Positions 1 through 10,115 of a DNA stretch of 64,000 nt are shown piece after piece; the stretch's first letter is position 1, and every line of letters begins with the position of its first letter. The DNA comes from Climacium dendroides (Eukaryota > Streptophyta > Bryopsida > Hypnales > Climaciaceae). Below the pieces are notes generated by a model. That model searched no databases. It was not told the DNA's origin and saw only the letters and a program-made list of their open reading frames with translations. Where the stretch lies: NCBI GenBank assembly GCA_950106755.1, contig OX467091.1:14587538-14651537 (forward strand). Reading direction: 5' to 3'. The position numbers and the translations under genes are program-made.

Positions 1-974
1 ATTTGCATATTATAATAAATTTTCACACTTTTTAAAATTCAGATTATTTCATAGTACCCAAGGAATATGCACTTGAAAATTTATTGAATTTCATTCAATT
101 CTTTACTATTACAAAAAATATTTCACCTAACTTACATTAATTTGGGAATTATACAAATTTGGAAGTTACACTAACACAAAGGTTCACAATATTTCAAATA
201 TAATCAATGTAGCATAATTTGCACTTTTTTCATAGTATCCCTAAGCATATGATTTTCATTTCAATTTCATCAATGGCTAATTCATTCAATTAGTGTAAAG
301 ACGTTGTACATTCATTACTTTCTTTCAATACATACTTTTAAAAATTATAGATCACATCTTTACATCATATTTCTATTTTGCTCAAGAATTCCAAGCTCGC
401 AACAATTCACCTTTTACAAAGTACATGAATGAATTGAAGATGTCAAACCCAAGCATATCCATGACATATTTGTTTTTACATCTTTAAAAATCTATGGAAA
501 TTTTTAGTCCCTCCAATGTCTAATGTATTGCATTCTCATTCATATACTAGTATCACATTGTAAACATCCAAAATAAGCTCCTCTACCTTACATTACAAGA
601 AGTTAAAATCAATCCATGAAAGCACAAGGCTTTTTGACACCCTTTCATGTAAAAGTGGCACATTCCTCAAAGTACAACAACCCTTTTCAATGAAGGGTTA
701 ATCTAAGGCTGGGGTGACAGCCCTTACAATTGTGCCTTGGGCTTGTTCAAATCCTCGAATGCTCACAGATTTCATACAGTGGTGTTGCAATTCATATTTT
801 CATACTTTACCTTCAAGTCTACACGCGGCCATTTAGCCAAGCTCGTGTCCACCAGGTCCACAACGCCTAACCAGTCCAGCTTCTACAAGTTAAGGGTGGT
901 AGCTTCATAAGGATGGCTACTCACGCAACTGCATTTAAAATAATTAAAATGAAAAATAAATCTCTGAAATTCAA
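1..974. other. AT-rich flank downstream of NRPB7
   Basis: This stretch has no supported gene. The first 600 bases are very AT-rich and look like repeat-derived intergenic DNA. From about 620 to 974 the base composition rises and the sequence probably includes the 3' untranslated region of the minus-strand NRPB7 gene, whose stop codon is at 975-977. I did not see a convincing polyadenylation signal on the minus strand. Confidence 0.5.
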
Positions 975-3378
975 TCAGGTGGCTCCCCCAGGATCGCCAA
1001 TTAGCCCTAGGAAGTCGTCCTTGATTGTGCCAATACAGAACTGCATAGAAAAGTCAATATGAAATCAGTAATCATACGAGGAGAAGCAACAAGGCCAGTC
1101 CATTTCAGTTGACCCAGAAAACTAGCGCTACACAATGTGAATTAGATAACCGCTATTTTGGCAAGCAGACCCGTGTTCAGGCTGGGTTACATGTCTCAAG
1201 AAATCAAGCCGCAATTATCTTAATCATCATAGGCTATTGGTATTCCACACAAACACTAATATACACAACGGCAGCGAAGGTCGCAAAAGAAAACTCACAA
1301 TCTCTGTAGCGTCAACACGGGTACCAACAATTTTGAGCCGCACTTCGCTGTCCTTTTGTATCCTCACCTGCGCAACGAGGGCTGGCCAATCTAAGTATAC
1401 AAGCCGGGATTGAACTATACTAAGACATTGTGCCACCTGCCAGATACTTTCTAGGAATGCAGAGTCTCAAACAGAAAGCCTCTGAATTATGCGAAGCAAA
1501 AATGAAAACATAGAAACATCAACATTGAAATGTCTATGCGAAATAGGAAGACTTCATACCGAGCTATCTGAAGTTTCATAACTTGGTACATCTCCTGATT
1601 GAAATACCATATCATCTGGTATCAACTGTCAGAACATACGGTAGAGGATGAGGACTTTTCGAGGGAAAGAAAAACGATAACCATCTCTAGTCATGAAGAC
1701 CTGAACACTCTAAACTCAGCCTACCAGTTCAAAGCTCCATCACACTACCAAAAAAGTTTAGCCAAGTACACAACAGTCTTGGTTAGGAAGACAGCAGTGA
1801 CAGTTTAGAAGCTTTACTTATGCCAAGGACCTTTTCTATTCCGCAAAGGAGAAATCAGAAAGCTTACATGATTAGATACGAAGATCTGTACAGGCCCAGC
1901 TTCGGCAAAGAAACCCATCTGCATTCCCCACATTATGTTCAGATAATCATATCGGCTTGGTTTTATTGAGTACGCGTATCTAACCCAAACAGAAATGTAA
2001 AATGTAATCCTCAGTATAATCCTTGCATATTGAAAAATTAAAATATCACATTCAACAAGTTAAGAATGGCACTTTTCCTATACCCACATGTCACAGGCCT
2101 CATTCTTGTTGGACACCATAGCTTTCTACATTTTCAAACCGTTGCTTACTCTTTCCCCTTGGGGAAGAGACAATAAATTGTGGCGTCAAGGGATACATGT
2201 CAGTGATGATACCTTGTTCACCATAGTGACCACGCTCTCCAGAATCTCGCCTTTGAAGGGTCTAAAAACCACGCACTGGTACTTGACAGGAAAGGTCACG
2301 AAGCCTGTTCCATCACGGATGAGGCCCGAGCCGATAGTCTCCACTGCAGTCACTGCCACGACAAATCCGTGCCGGCCACTGTGGAAAGCACACAGTCCTT
2401 CAGTTCCATGACAAAATAAGGCGGACGATATCAAAACCTAATGCCGAATCTTACACAGACTCCTGTTACCAACAGCATTTCATCTATTCCTCAGCTTGGT
2501 TAGCCTTCAATTAGCAAGTTGAATAAGCATAAGTTAGCTGAATTGGTCGATGGCCCCTAATCTTTGAATGGAAATGGGGTTGTCTACAGTCACTTAGAGT
2601 GGTCTACAACCTCCCACATTGAATTTGCATAATAAGTTCATAGATAGAGATGAAAATTTGACATCAACAGATTTAGCTCCTGCATCCAAAGTGATGTCTT
2701 TGCTGCAGTATACTAGTCTTTCCAATATCACACTCCTACATATTGATTAAATTGCTAAAAGTGACCAAATAGTATCCTCTACCTTACATACCGGTGTATA
2801 TATACATATCATAATGTAATACAGGTCTTCACACGAAGATGTGGGAATAGGGTTTCCAAAAGGATCCAATACCAGAAAACGCAACTCAAAGATTGTTTAC
2901 AGCGATGCGCAACAGAGTGAAAAGAAAGCGCGATATTAGAAACTGGCGGATACACCGGACAGAACACACGTCTTTGCCCTACGATTCTCACCAAGCGGAA
3001 GCCCTAAACCAGCAACATGCGAAACCATCCAAGTGCTCCGCAAGACCAAAAAGAAATTAACAGTCCACCTAAACCGCTCGGATTGCAAAGTATCAACGGA
3101 AAACCTAAAAGTGAGTCCCATTACAGAAGCTAAAAGCTGTCCTTCAAAGCTTCGCCTAACCCCACCAAAATTGCCAGAGAAACCCAAAATTCTCAGCAGG
3201 AACCCTTCGGCCTTACAAAAAATCTAAATTCTGTGGAGGTCGTACTAGGAAAAAATGCGTACCTGCAAGTGCCCTCGACATCCTGGATGAGCTTCGCAAT
3301 AAGCTTGTCGCGCAAGTGAGGTCCGAAATGACGAGGGTGCAGCTGCATGTTCCTGTCTAAGTAGATGTGGAAAAACAT
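975..3378 (-). CDS. NRPB7: NRPB7, RNA polymerase II subunit RPB7 (six coding exons)
   Basis: RPB7 forms the RPB4/RPB7 stalk of nuclear RNA polymerase II and contacts nascent RNA. Six coding exons join in frame, each with AG/GT borders: 3378-3263, 2378-2213, 1918-1868, 1625-1560, 1367-1299 and 1040-975. The product is 177 aa, close to the roughly 176 aa of plant RPB7. It starts [19 protein letters not shown], the diagnostic RPB7 start. Exon 2 carries [28 protein letters not shown] and [12 protein letters not shown]. Exon 3 gives [17 protein letters not shown], exon 4 [12 protein letters not shown], exon 5 [20 protein letters not shown], and exon 6 [17 protein letters not shown] and the stop. 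The N-terminal half is the RNP-like domain and the C-terminal half the S1/OB fold. No frameshift or internal stop was seen, so it looks functional. The start resembles RPB7 rather than the Pol IV/V paralogues, but only a tree would settle that. Confidence 0.95.
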
Positions 3379-3764
3379 CGTGCTAGTGCTTTTTTATTTT
3401 CTTGCGAAAGATGGACTAATTGATGCAGCCTGAGTAATCCCAACAAGAATCTGAACTCTGATCTGCGCTGTTGCAGAAGCAATGAGGAGGGAGATGGAGA
3501 AGGGAGGGTATCGCGGAGCGGGTTGTGCAGTACAGCACGGTGAAAGATCGGATCCACGGTAACCAGTGTGGTATGTTTGCTGGGTTGTGGGATTTTAACC
3601 GGAGCGCTCCGACGTCCATTTTTCGGACGATGAACAGATTGACGTTTTTATTTCTGTCTTCTTCCTCCTTGGATGAAAGTCATCCTAATTTTTGGTCAAG
3701 TTCTTGTCGTATTTAATGGTTGGATTTGGTGTTATTAGAATACAATTTTTTTTAAATTACAAAT

Positions 3765-3830
3765 GCGGGAGTGTGTCAAGTGGTCAAATTGCATTGACTC
3801 TAGTTCAAAACTAGATTTGCAAAAATGAAG
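3765..3830 (+). repeat. possible tRNA-derived SINE relic
   Basis: A box-A-like stretch (GTCAAGTGGTC) is followed by a five-base-pair stem TCTAG/CTAGA at 3799-3815 closing a seven-base loop TTCAAAA, which resembles a tRNA T-arm and box B. There is no acceptor-stem pairing and no anticodon arm, so it is not a tRNA gene. It may be the head of a tRNA-derived SINE or chance. Confidence 0.25.
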
Positions 3831-4249
3831 TCATAGATGTAAAGAACACAAAAATTTCAAAAAATCACCATGTCAAGTGAACCTCATTTTGAATCCATTC
3901 AATTAAGATTTACTCAAAAAATGATAATATTTTCCTTGTAATCAAATTTTGAAGGAATTTTGAAATTTTCCTTTCCAAATTTATAGAAAAATATTAGTGA
4001 TAGTATTGGTGAATCTAATCATACAGATGGAATCTAAAATTCAAAATCTACAACTTTCCTTTGTATATCACTTCTAAAATATTCTTTCAAATAGTACTTT
4101 ATAACGATTTTCTCCAAACCGTCAATTTTGGAGAAGAGTCCAGACATTTAGGGGTTAATCCGCTTATTTTTCTTCATATTTGCAAGCATATTTGTGAACA
4201 TACAATAATATTTTTTTTAAATTGATTAAATTGGTCATTAAAAGAGGTT

Positions 4250-4480
4250 GAATTTTAACCCTTAACCTATAAATGACATTGTGGCCATTTTTTGGTCAAT
4301 GAATAATAGATAATCTTTGTGTATAGGATAGAATCAGCCTCAAAATTTAGTATGAAAAGGGAAGGTCTTGTATATCAATTATACTTCAAATGAGTACTTT
4401 AGGATTTTTTAAAACCAATTATTCACACAATGCCAGAAGGGATGATTTTCACAATCATAGATCCATCCTTTAAAGGTTAA
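4250..4480 (+). repeat. dispersed repeat, copy 1 (related to 40200-40440)
   Basis: This segment shares an ordered series of words with 40200-40440: a start like CCCTTAACC(T/C)ATAAATGA, then GGACATTTTTTG-like text, a TATAGGA(T/C)AGAA word, a run of AAAGGGAA, and an ending like TTTAAAGGTTAAG. Both copies have the same orientation. Neither has open frames, so it is a non-coding dispersed repeat of unknown class. Confidence 0.5.
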
Positions 4481-4632
4481 AGTCTCACATTGTCATCTTG
4501 GCTAGACAAAATGGATTTTGAGTAGGCTCGTGTAACCTCAATTTTTGAGGTGATTTTTTGAAACCTATTCTTAAAATTTAAAAACACATTAATTAGTTTT
4601 CATGGAATATAGTTTTTGTTTCAATTGATACC

Positions 4633-4782
4633 CACTACTAGAAAATTTAGTTTTTCTGTTGTTTTGGTCGCGTTGATCTGGTCAAAATCTGATAGAAATC
4701 TGTTAAAATCAACAAATTTTTGTTAGATTTTGACCGGATTAACGCGACCAAAACAACAAAAAAACTAAATTTTCTAGTAGTG
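4633..4782. mobile_element. CACTA-ended MITE, family 'GGTCGCGTTGATC', copy 1
   Basis: This 150-bp near-perfect foldback starts CACTACTAGAAAATTTAG and ends with its reverse complement, CTAAATTTTCTAGTAGTG. Both arms carry TTGTTTTGGTCGCGTT. The ends match the CACTA superfamily terminal sequence. No clear 3-bp target duplication is visible, unlike its relative at 9497-9646. It encodes nothing and must rely on an autonomous element elsewhere. Confidence 0.8.
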
Positions 4783-6281
4783 TGGCCAGGAGCAAAAGTT
4801 ATGCTAGAATAAGCTTTAAATGAGAGAAATTAGGCAACCAAAATATTCACCAAAAATTGAAATAAGTTTTTATTTTTTTTCCACATAGATTATATTTTTG
4901 TGTACACAAAAAGCTTTGATTCATTCCAATTGGATTAGTGAAGTGAAAGTTATGAAGCTTCGTATTATATGGGCAATTATAGGATCTTTTTAAGAAAATA
5001 GTGTATTAGATTCATTTTTAACTCAATTTTTACAATTTTCAAAAAGCAAATACCACAAGATAAAGTATGCTTGCAAGAACAATCTTAATGTTAATTGGAA
5101 TCAATATGTTTCAATTCCATCTTAAAACTATTGACAATTTGTTTTTTTCTTCAATCTTATAATTACCTACTTCTTTTAAACAATTTTAAAAGAATGAAAA
5201 TCATGGGGTTTTTTTTTTAACTTTTTTTTTGATGTTTTCAAATCAAATCTTCAACATCAAATTTTTAATTCAAAATATTTAAAGCAAAAATTATAAGTTT
5301 ACAAGATTTGAAGTCAAATAATCTAGTCACAAAACATGTTCAAATTCATGTTTATTTCTCTTTAAACACAAATATCTTAAAATCTATGTGGTGAAAGTTT
5401 CTAAAATTTCATCCATTCTTATGTTGGTCTTGTGCACAATCTTACAATTGAATATGAAAATAAAAATAAAAATAGAAAATTATAAGGTTTTGAATAGTTG
5501 TAAGTGGTTTTTGATGAGAAAAGGCCTTAGGATTTTAGGAGTTAAAGGATCATTGTGGATGAATGAGACAAAACATCATCTTAAAGCAATTTATTCATCA
5601 CTCAAGAATATGATTTCGAAGTTCTTATAGGTTAATGTTGGATAACTTACTACACAATGCATATCTAGAAACTAGCCCTAATAAATTTAGATAAATAATT
5701 GGATATTAATTATAAAATATTCAAAAATAGAACATCAAAATTATAGATAATGTTGATTTAAAAAATCTATCAATAGAATTTTGACCTCTTATCATTTTTG
5801 TATACAATATTTAAATGTCATTTTTATATTTCACCTAAGTTTAGCTACAATTTGTTTAAATGTGATTTAAAATCAAACTACATTGACACAAAATCAAGGT
5901 TATTAACTTTAACAATAAAGAAATACTTACTAAAAATTTCATCTTACACTATAGTAAAATTCTACCATGTTATGCAGTTTAACATTTTTTAAGAAATGTT
6001 GCAAGTAATGATTATTTTTTTCTACTCATAATATTAGGAGGTTGAGTTGTAAATAAAAATGATGGTTCTTGCTTCAATCAAGAGATAAGGAGTATAGTTT
6101 AGAGCTTGATCTCTCTCTTCATTGCTCATTCTTGTTTTTTTCATTTGTTGCATGACTCTAAAAATGCGTTACATAATACATAAATGAAAACAAAGAGAGT
6201 ACATGAGGCCTTAAAGATGAAACCCTAAAACCAACAAATTTCCAATGATTTCACATATTAGTGCAGAAGGAGCAGGGACCA
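4783..6281. other. AT-rich repeat-derived DNA, no gene
   Basis: The sequence is very AT-rich with many poly-A and poly-T runs. The only open frames are short, use AT-biased codons and match no family I recognise. From about 6050 the composition becomes more balanced toward the Myb-like remnant at 6282, so the 5' part of the Harbinger element may begin here, but I could not find its terminal repeat. Confidence 0.5.
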
Positions 6282-6506
6282 AATTGGAGCCACGTTGAAA
6301 TTACCGCACTCATCGACATAAAGAAAAACTTATCCTTGTAGGAAGCTAAGACAATAGACAATTGGAATTTCATGCTTGTCGATGCCAGTAAGTGGCTGCG
6401 GATTAGTCAAGAGCTAAAGAAATGTGGACTATCCCCCCATCCAAGAGACGAAGTCGCATGCAAAAGTAAATGGAATCATTTGATTTCAAAATATAAAAAA
6501 TTGTAG
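6282..6506 (+). pseudogene. PIF/Harbinger ORF1 remnant, Myb/SANT-like DNA-binding domain
   Basis: Read in one frame this gives 74 codons with one internal stop (TAG, near codon 20) before a terminal TAG at 6504-6506. It begins NWSHVEITALIDIKK and continues through a tryptophan-containing middle (KWLRISQELKKCG) to KSKWNHLISKYKKL. The regularly spaced tryptophans are typical of the trihelix/SANT-like domain. PIF/Harbinger transposons carry such a protein beside the transposase, and transposase remnants lie 2 kb downstream on the opposite strand. The in-frame stop means it is not functional. Confidence 0.6.
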
Positions 6507-7083
6507 ATTTCCCTTTTCGCACTAGAACTAATGAATTGATTTTCTGAAACCTCTTTGTGACGCAAAGGAAAGCTGAAGGCTTCCCAGGATTTGTTCTTTA
6601 GCATTCATCGTTGGTATGAACAATGACCTTCAATCAATTCGCCGCATACACGTGATAGCGAATGATAGCAACTACAAATTTGTTGCATCAGGTGCTAAAC
6701 ATCCACAGATGATTGTGCCTCCACCCAATCATCACTCGTGCAAGTCAACAACAAAAAACATTTGATTCTGACAAGCTTTCCAACTTCATCAACAACTCCT
6801 AGTTCGGTGTCCTCGCAAAAAAACTTTGTATCCATTAGAGTAGTTTTGTAACTCCTAAGTTTGTCTAACATTGTAGTGCCTCAACATCGACCAGGTAATA
6901 CTGGTATTTGCAAAAAAAGCACATCCGGGCACCACCTCATAGTTGAGGCTACTTGCGCAAATAGTGATGCCATGGTGTTGCAGATGAAGAACATGGTTGA
7001 AACCAGTCGTGTACTAGAACACTCCAAAATGGATGTATAAATGCAAATATTTGGCAAGCAAATGTAGAACCAACGGGATCAAG

Positions 7084-7712
7084 ACCAACGCTTGCACCCG
7101 AGGGATGCACTACGAAGGAAGTTCGTGGGTGAGGAGCAACCAAACCCTAACTACCCATTTCTACTTTTCCTAATTATTTTCTAATAAACTATAATTTCAA
7201 CCTACAATTTTGAGCTTTGTTTAACAATGTCTATAGATTTCTATTGCCAAAAATTTCAATCCTAAATAACATGTGATATATTGACTGGAAATGATTGAAA
7301 AATGAACTAAAATAGCATGTTTTTCAACTAAAATATTTATAGAAATCACATGAAGATGACAATTGTATCAATATTCAGCCAAAATAAACTTTCAGTAGAA
7401 AGCTATTTTATAGAATTTTTTTTTCATTTTTCTAATTTTTTTTTCTTATATAATTTAGGGGTGTGAAAGTTATTTTTAGCTTTACAATGTATCTTTATTC
7501 TTCTAAAATTTGTAACTAATTATTATTAACATAAAAAATATCAATAATTCAGAACATAGGAAAGTAGAAAAACTTTCAAAGTAGGAAAATCTCTTCATAT
7601 TTTTTTTTAGGAAAAAATAAAATTTTAGGATATAATATAGGGGGTCCAAAATTTGGTCGCTCCTCACCCATGAACTTCCTTTGTAGTGCACCCCCCAGGC
7701 GCTTGCATGACA
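7084..7712. repeat. foldback: inverted ~58-bp arms around a ~500-bp spacer
   Basis: The left arm at about 7084-7143 contains GGATGCACTACGAAGGAAGT and GGTGAGGAGC. The right arm at about 7655-7712 contains its reverse complement with a few changes. The spacer between them is AT-rich and is itself a dispersed repeat, with an inverted copy at about 58505-58985. The whole may be an insertion into the ORF1 region of the Harbinger element, or an internal duplication by inversion. Confidence 0.6.
7170..7640. repeat. dispersed ~480-bp AT-rich repeat, copy 1
   Basis: The reverse complement of this segment matches 58505-58985 over most of its length. Shared words include CTAATAAACTATAATTT near one end, GTATCAATATTC and AAATAAACTTTCA in the middle, and TATATAATTTAGGGGTGTG and TTTGTAACTAATTATTATTAA toward the other end. 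A shorter related piece lies near 55975-56040. No coding capacity is seen. Confidence 0.7.
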
Positions 7713-8364
7713 ATACAAATATGGCAAATGAAAATGCAAAACTTGTAATAGAAAAATAGTCTCAAGTTGTGCAATGTCTTGCTACTTTATGTACAATTTT
7801 ATGTGCTAGTCTTCAATGTCCTTAGGTTAGCAAACGTGTGGAGCTTGTAGTAGGCATGTAGAAGTGGGATCTAGCCATGCTCCAACCTACTGACCATGTT
7901 CATGATGGAAAAAGTGGCAAACCTTCTTCCCTTCTCAGCAACAATGATTTGTAGTATCAGACCATTGTACCATGACTGTCTTTCTAGCATGATGTCGATC
8001 ACTTATGACCATGCGGTGCATATCATATTAGTAAAATTTGTAGTGTTGTACAATAAAGTATCCTAATACATTGATGGTTTTACATTATCAGATGCATTAT
8101 ATAGCACTATGACGTGTAGCACTATGCTAGAAAAGTGCAAGAGCGCATAGTATTGAATGCTCTATTTTGCTCATACATGTATAGTTTTTTTAATATAAAT
8201 AAATACTCACATTTAGTGAGTACTTGGTGATTATAAATGATAATGTTGGTAATAAGTGCTAGCAATAAAAAGAAGAGCAACTTTACCTACATTTCTTAAA
8301 AAGGTTGATTCTTTGGAGAGATAGATACATGTCTAGCTTTGTGCACTTCACAATTGCCTCCTAC

Positions 8365-8578
8365 CACTACAAGAGAAATTGGTCCTAATTGACAGAAATC
8401 AGCTAGTCCTAATCTACAAAAAATTGACAGGTTTTTGTCACTGTGGACAAAAATTGTCCGAATTGATAGAAAATTGTCCAAATTGACAAAAACCTGTCAA
8501 TTTTCTGTAGATTAGGACTAGCTGATTTCTGTCAATTAGGACCAGTTTCTATCAATTTGAACAGGTTTTCTTGTAGTG
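8365..8578. mobile_element. CACTA-ended MITE A1 (TSD TAC)
   Basis: This 214-bp foldback starts CACTACAAGAGAAATTGG and ends TTTTCTTGTAGTG. It is flanked on both sides by TAC, the 3-bp target duplication expected for CACTA elements. Its arms repeat short words such as AATTGACAGAAATCAGC and TTGTCCAAATTGACA in both orientations, which give the subterminal-repeat look of this superfamily. It lies just beyond the 3' end of the Harbinger transposase remnant. Confidence 0.85.
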
Positions 8579-8893
8579 TACACTTTAAGGTCATTAGGTG
8601 GTACTGGCGCAACGTCCACTAGGTCATCCCTTGCTAGAAGAACATTGCTATTGTTACCTTCACATTGAAATACATGAAGCAGCCTCTGTACTTCTTCATG
8701 GATTGTGCTAGAAGCATGTTATATAACAATGCGCAGTATGTTATAACGTCTAACATGAAATTGACATGTAGCTCTGATTCAGTATACAACTCTTCAAAAA
8801 TCATCTTCAATAGTCCAAAAGCATTCTCAACCACACCTCTTCCATGACTCAATTTTCTATTGAAGAATTCAATAACGATTGTGAGGTTTCATT

Positions 8894-9098
8894 CACTACA
8901 AGAGAAAGTGTCCAAATTGACAGAAACTGGCCTGAATCAACTAGTCCTAATTGACAAAAAATTGACAATTTTTTGTCAATTCGGACACTTTTTTGTCCAG
9001 AGTGACAAAAACTTGTCAATTTTTTGTCAATTTTTTGTCAATTAGGACTAGTTGATTCAGGCCAATTTCTGTCAATTTGGACACTTTCTCTTGTAGTG
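8894..9098. mobile_element. CACTA-ended MITE A2 (TSD ATT)
   Basis: This 205-bp foldback starts CACTACAAGAGAAAGTGTCC and ends with the matching GGACACTTTCTCTTGTAGTG. ATT flanks it on both sides. It sits inside the transposase reading frame, directly after the PWLMVPH block. Its arms share the AATTGACAGAAA and GACTAGTTGATTCAG-type words with A1 and A3 but differ in detail, so it is a sister family. Confidence 0.85.
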
Positions 9099-9496
9099 AT
9101 TGTTGATGTGGAACCATTAGCCAAGGAAGCAGTGGGTACTCAACATCTCCAAGAAGGTAGGGTGTGAAGCCATGGAATGAAAGTGTGGAGTCCCATAAAG
9201 TATATTGTTGGCCTCTACTAAACAATGACGACCTCTGCAACACTCGTGAATTATTTGTGGAGCTAGGTTGTTAACATAGAGGTCTAGGAATTTCTTTAAA
9301 CAGTTAACTATAGCTTGACAAGTAATAGTCTAGCCACTTGACTTGAAATAAAGTAGTCAACTACACCAACACCTGGTTTTCAAATGGGAAAGTGTATTCT
9401 ATCAATGGCGCCCATGATATTGGGAAGACCACATAATTGTTCAAATTTAGTGGCTATGAATGCACTTTGTCACCAAGAAGCCAACAAATCTCCATC

Positions 9497-9646
9497 CACT
9501 ATTAGAAAATTTCGTTCTTTTGTTGTTTTGGTCGCGTTGATTCGGTCAAAATTTGACAGAAATCTGTTAAAATCAATAGATTTCTGTCAAATTTTGACCG
9601 GATCAACGCGACCAAAACAACAAAAGAACGAAATTTTCTAGTAGTG
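9497..9646. mobile_element. CACTA-ended MITE, family 'GGTCGCGTTGATC', copy 2 (TSD ATC)
   Basis: This 150-bp foldback starts CACTATTAGAAAATTTCG and ends CGAAATTTTCTAGTAGTG. ATC flanks both sides. It has the same length and the same internal TTGTTTTGGTCGCGTTGAT arms as the element at 4633-4782. Its centre has TTTCTGTCAAATTTTGACCG in one arm and the complement in the other. It interrupts the transposase remnant. Confidence 0.88.
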
Positions 9647-9776
9647 ATCCATAGTGCCATAGTTATAGCGTGTACAACCTATTTCAATATAATGGAAACA
9701 ATGCTTCACTCCATAGCAAACATTTTGCTACAAATTAGTAGACAAACACCATGACTTAGCTTGAACAATGTACTTG

Positions 9777-9990
9777 CACTACAAGAAAACCTGTCCAAAT
9801 TGACAGAAACTGGTCCTAATTGACAGAAATCAGCTAGTCCTAATCTACAGAAAATTGACAGGTTTTTGTCAATTTGGACAATTTTCTGTCAATTCGGACA
9901 ATTTTTGTCCACAGTGACAAAAACTAGTCAATTTTCTGTAGATTAGGACTAGCTGATTTATGTCAATTAGGACCAGTTTCTCTTGTAGTG
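9777..9990. mobile_element. CACTA-ended MITE A3 (TSD TTG)
   Basis: This 214-bp foldback starts CACTACAAGAAAACCTGTCC and ends with TTTCTCTTGTAGTG. TTG flanks both sides. It has the same length as A1 and nearly the same sequence in the opposite orientation, so A1 and A3 belong to one subfamily. It splits the N-terminal part of the Harbinger transposase just after the MRLAT block. Confidence 0.88.
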
Positions 9991-10115
9991 TTGCTAAACG
10001 CATAGTAGCAGGGATAGAGAGATGATACTTTGTGTCTTTCTTCAAAATAGCAGGTCTTAGGAGTGTTGTTAAGGAGAAGACAGAGCTCTTCGTCATTCTG
10101 AACATTTGCATCCAT

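Larger units (their letters stand above)
3379..4632. other. NRPB7 upstream region and AT-rich intergenic DNA
   Basis: About 330 bases of moderate GC (3379-3710) lie directly upstream of the NRPB7 start and probably hold its 5' untranslated region and promoter. No clear TATA box was recognised. Beyond 3720 the sequence becomes AT-rich and contains a possible tRNA-derived SINE relic and a dispersed repeat, listed separately. No gene is supported here. Confidence 0.4.
8590..10115 (-). pseudogene. PIF/Harbinger transposase remnant, interrupted by MITEs
   Basis: On the minus strand, pieces of one DDE transposase follow in order. At 10115-9995: QMFRMTKSSVFSLTTLLRP and YHLSIPATMRLAT, the N-terminal region. 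At about 9450-9370: LPNIMGAIDRIHF, matching the usual LPN-CGAIDCTH block around the first catalytic Asp. At about 9230-9105: DVEYPLLPWLMVP, the usual GD-AYPL-PWLM block. At 8852-8720: GRGVVENAFGLLK, the conserved block with the catalytic Glu. Three MITEs (9777-9990, 9497-9646, 8894-9098) interrupt the frame, and further stops and shifts make it dead. Neighbouring ORF1 remnants lie on the plus strand at 6282-6506. This assignment is by family motif. Confidence 0.8.

Noticed and set aside
1340..1440. tRNA-like GTTCAATCCCGG text on the minus strand
   Set aside because: It lies just upstream of an exon of NRPB7, in its intron, and no acceptor or anticodon stem can be drawn.
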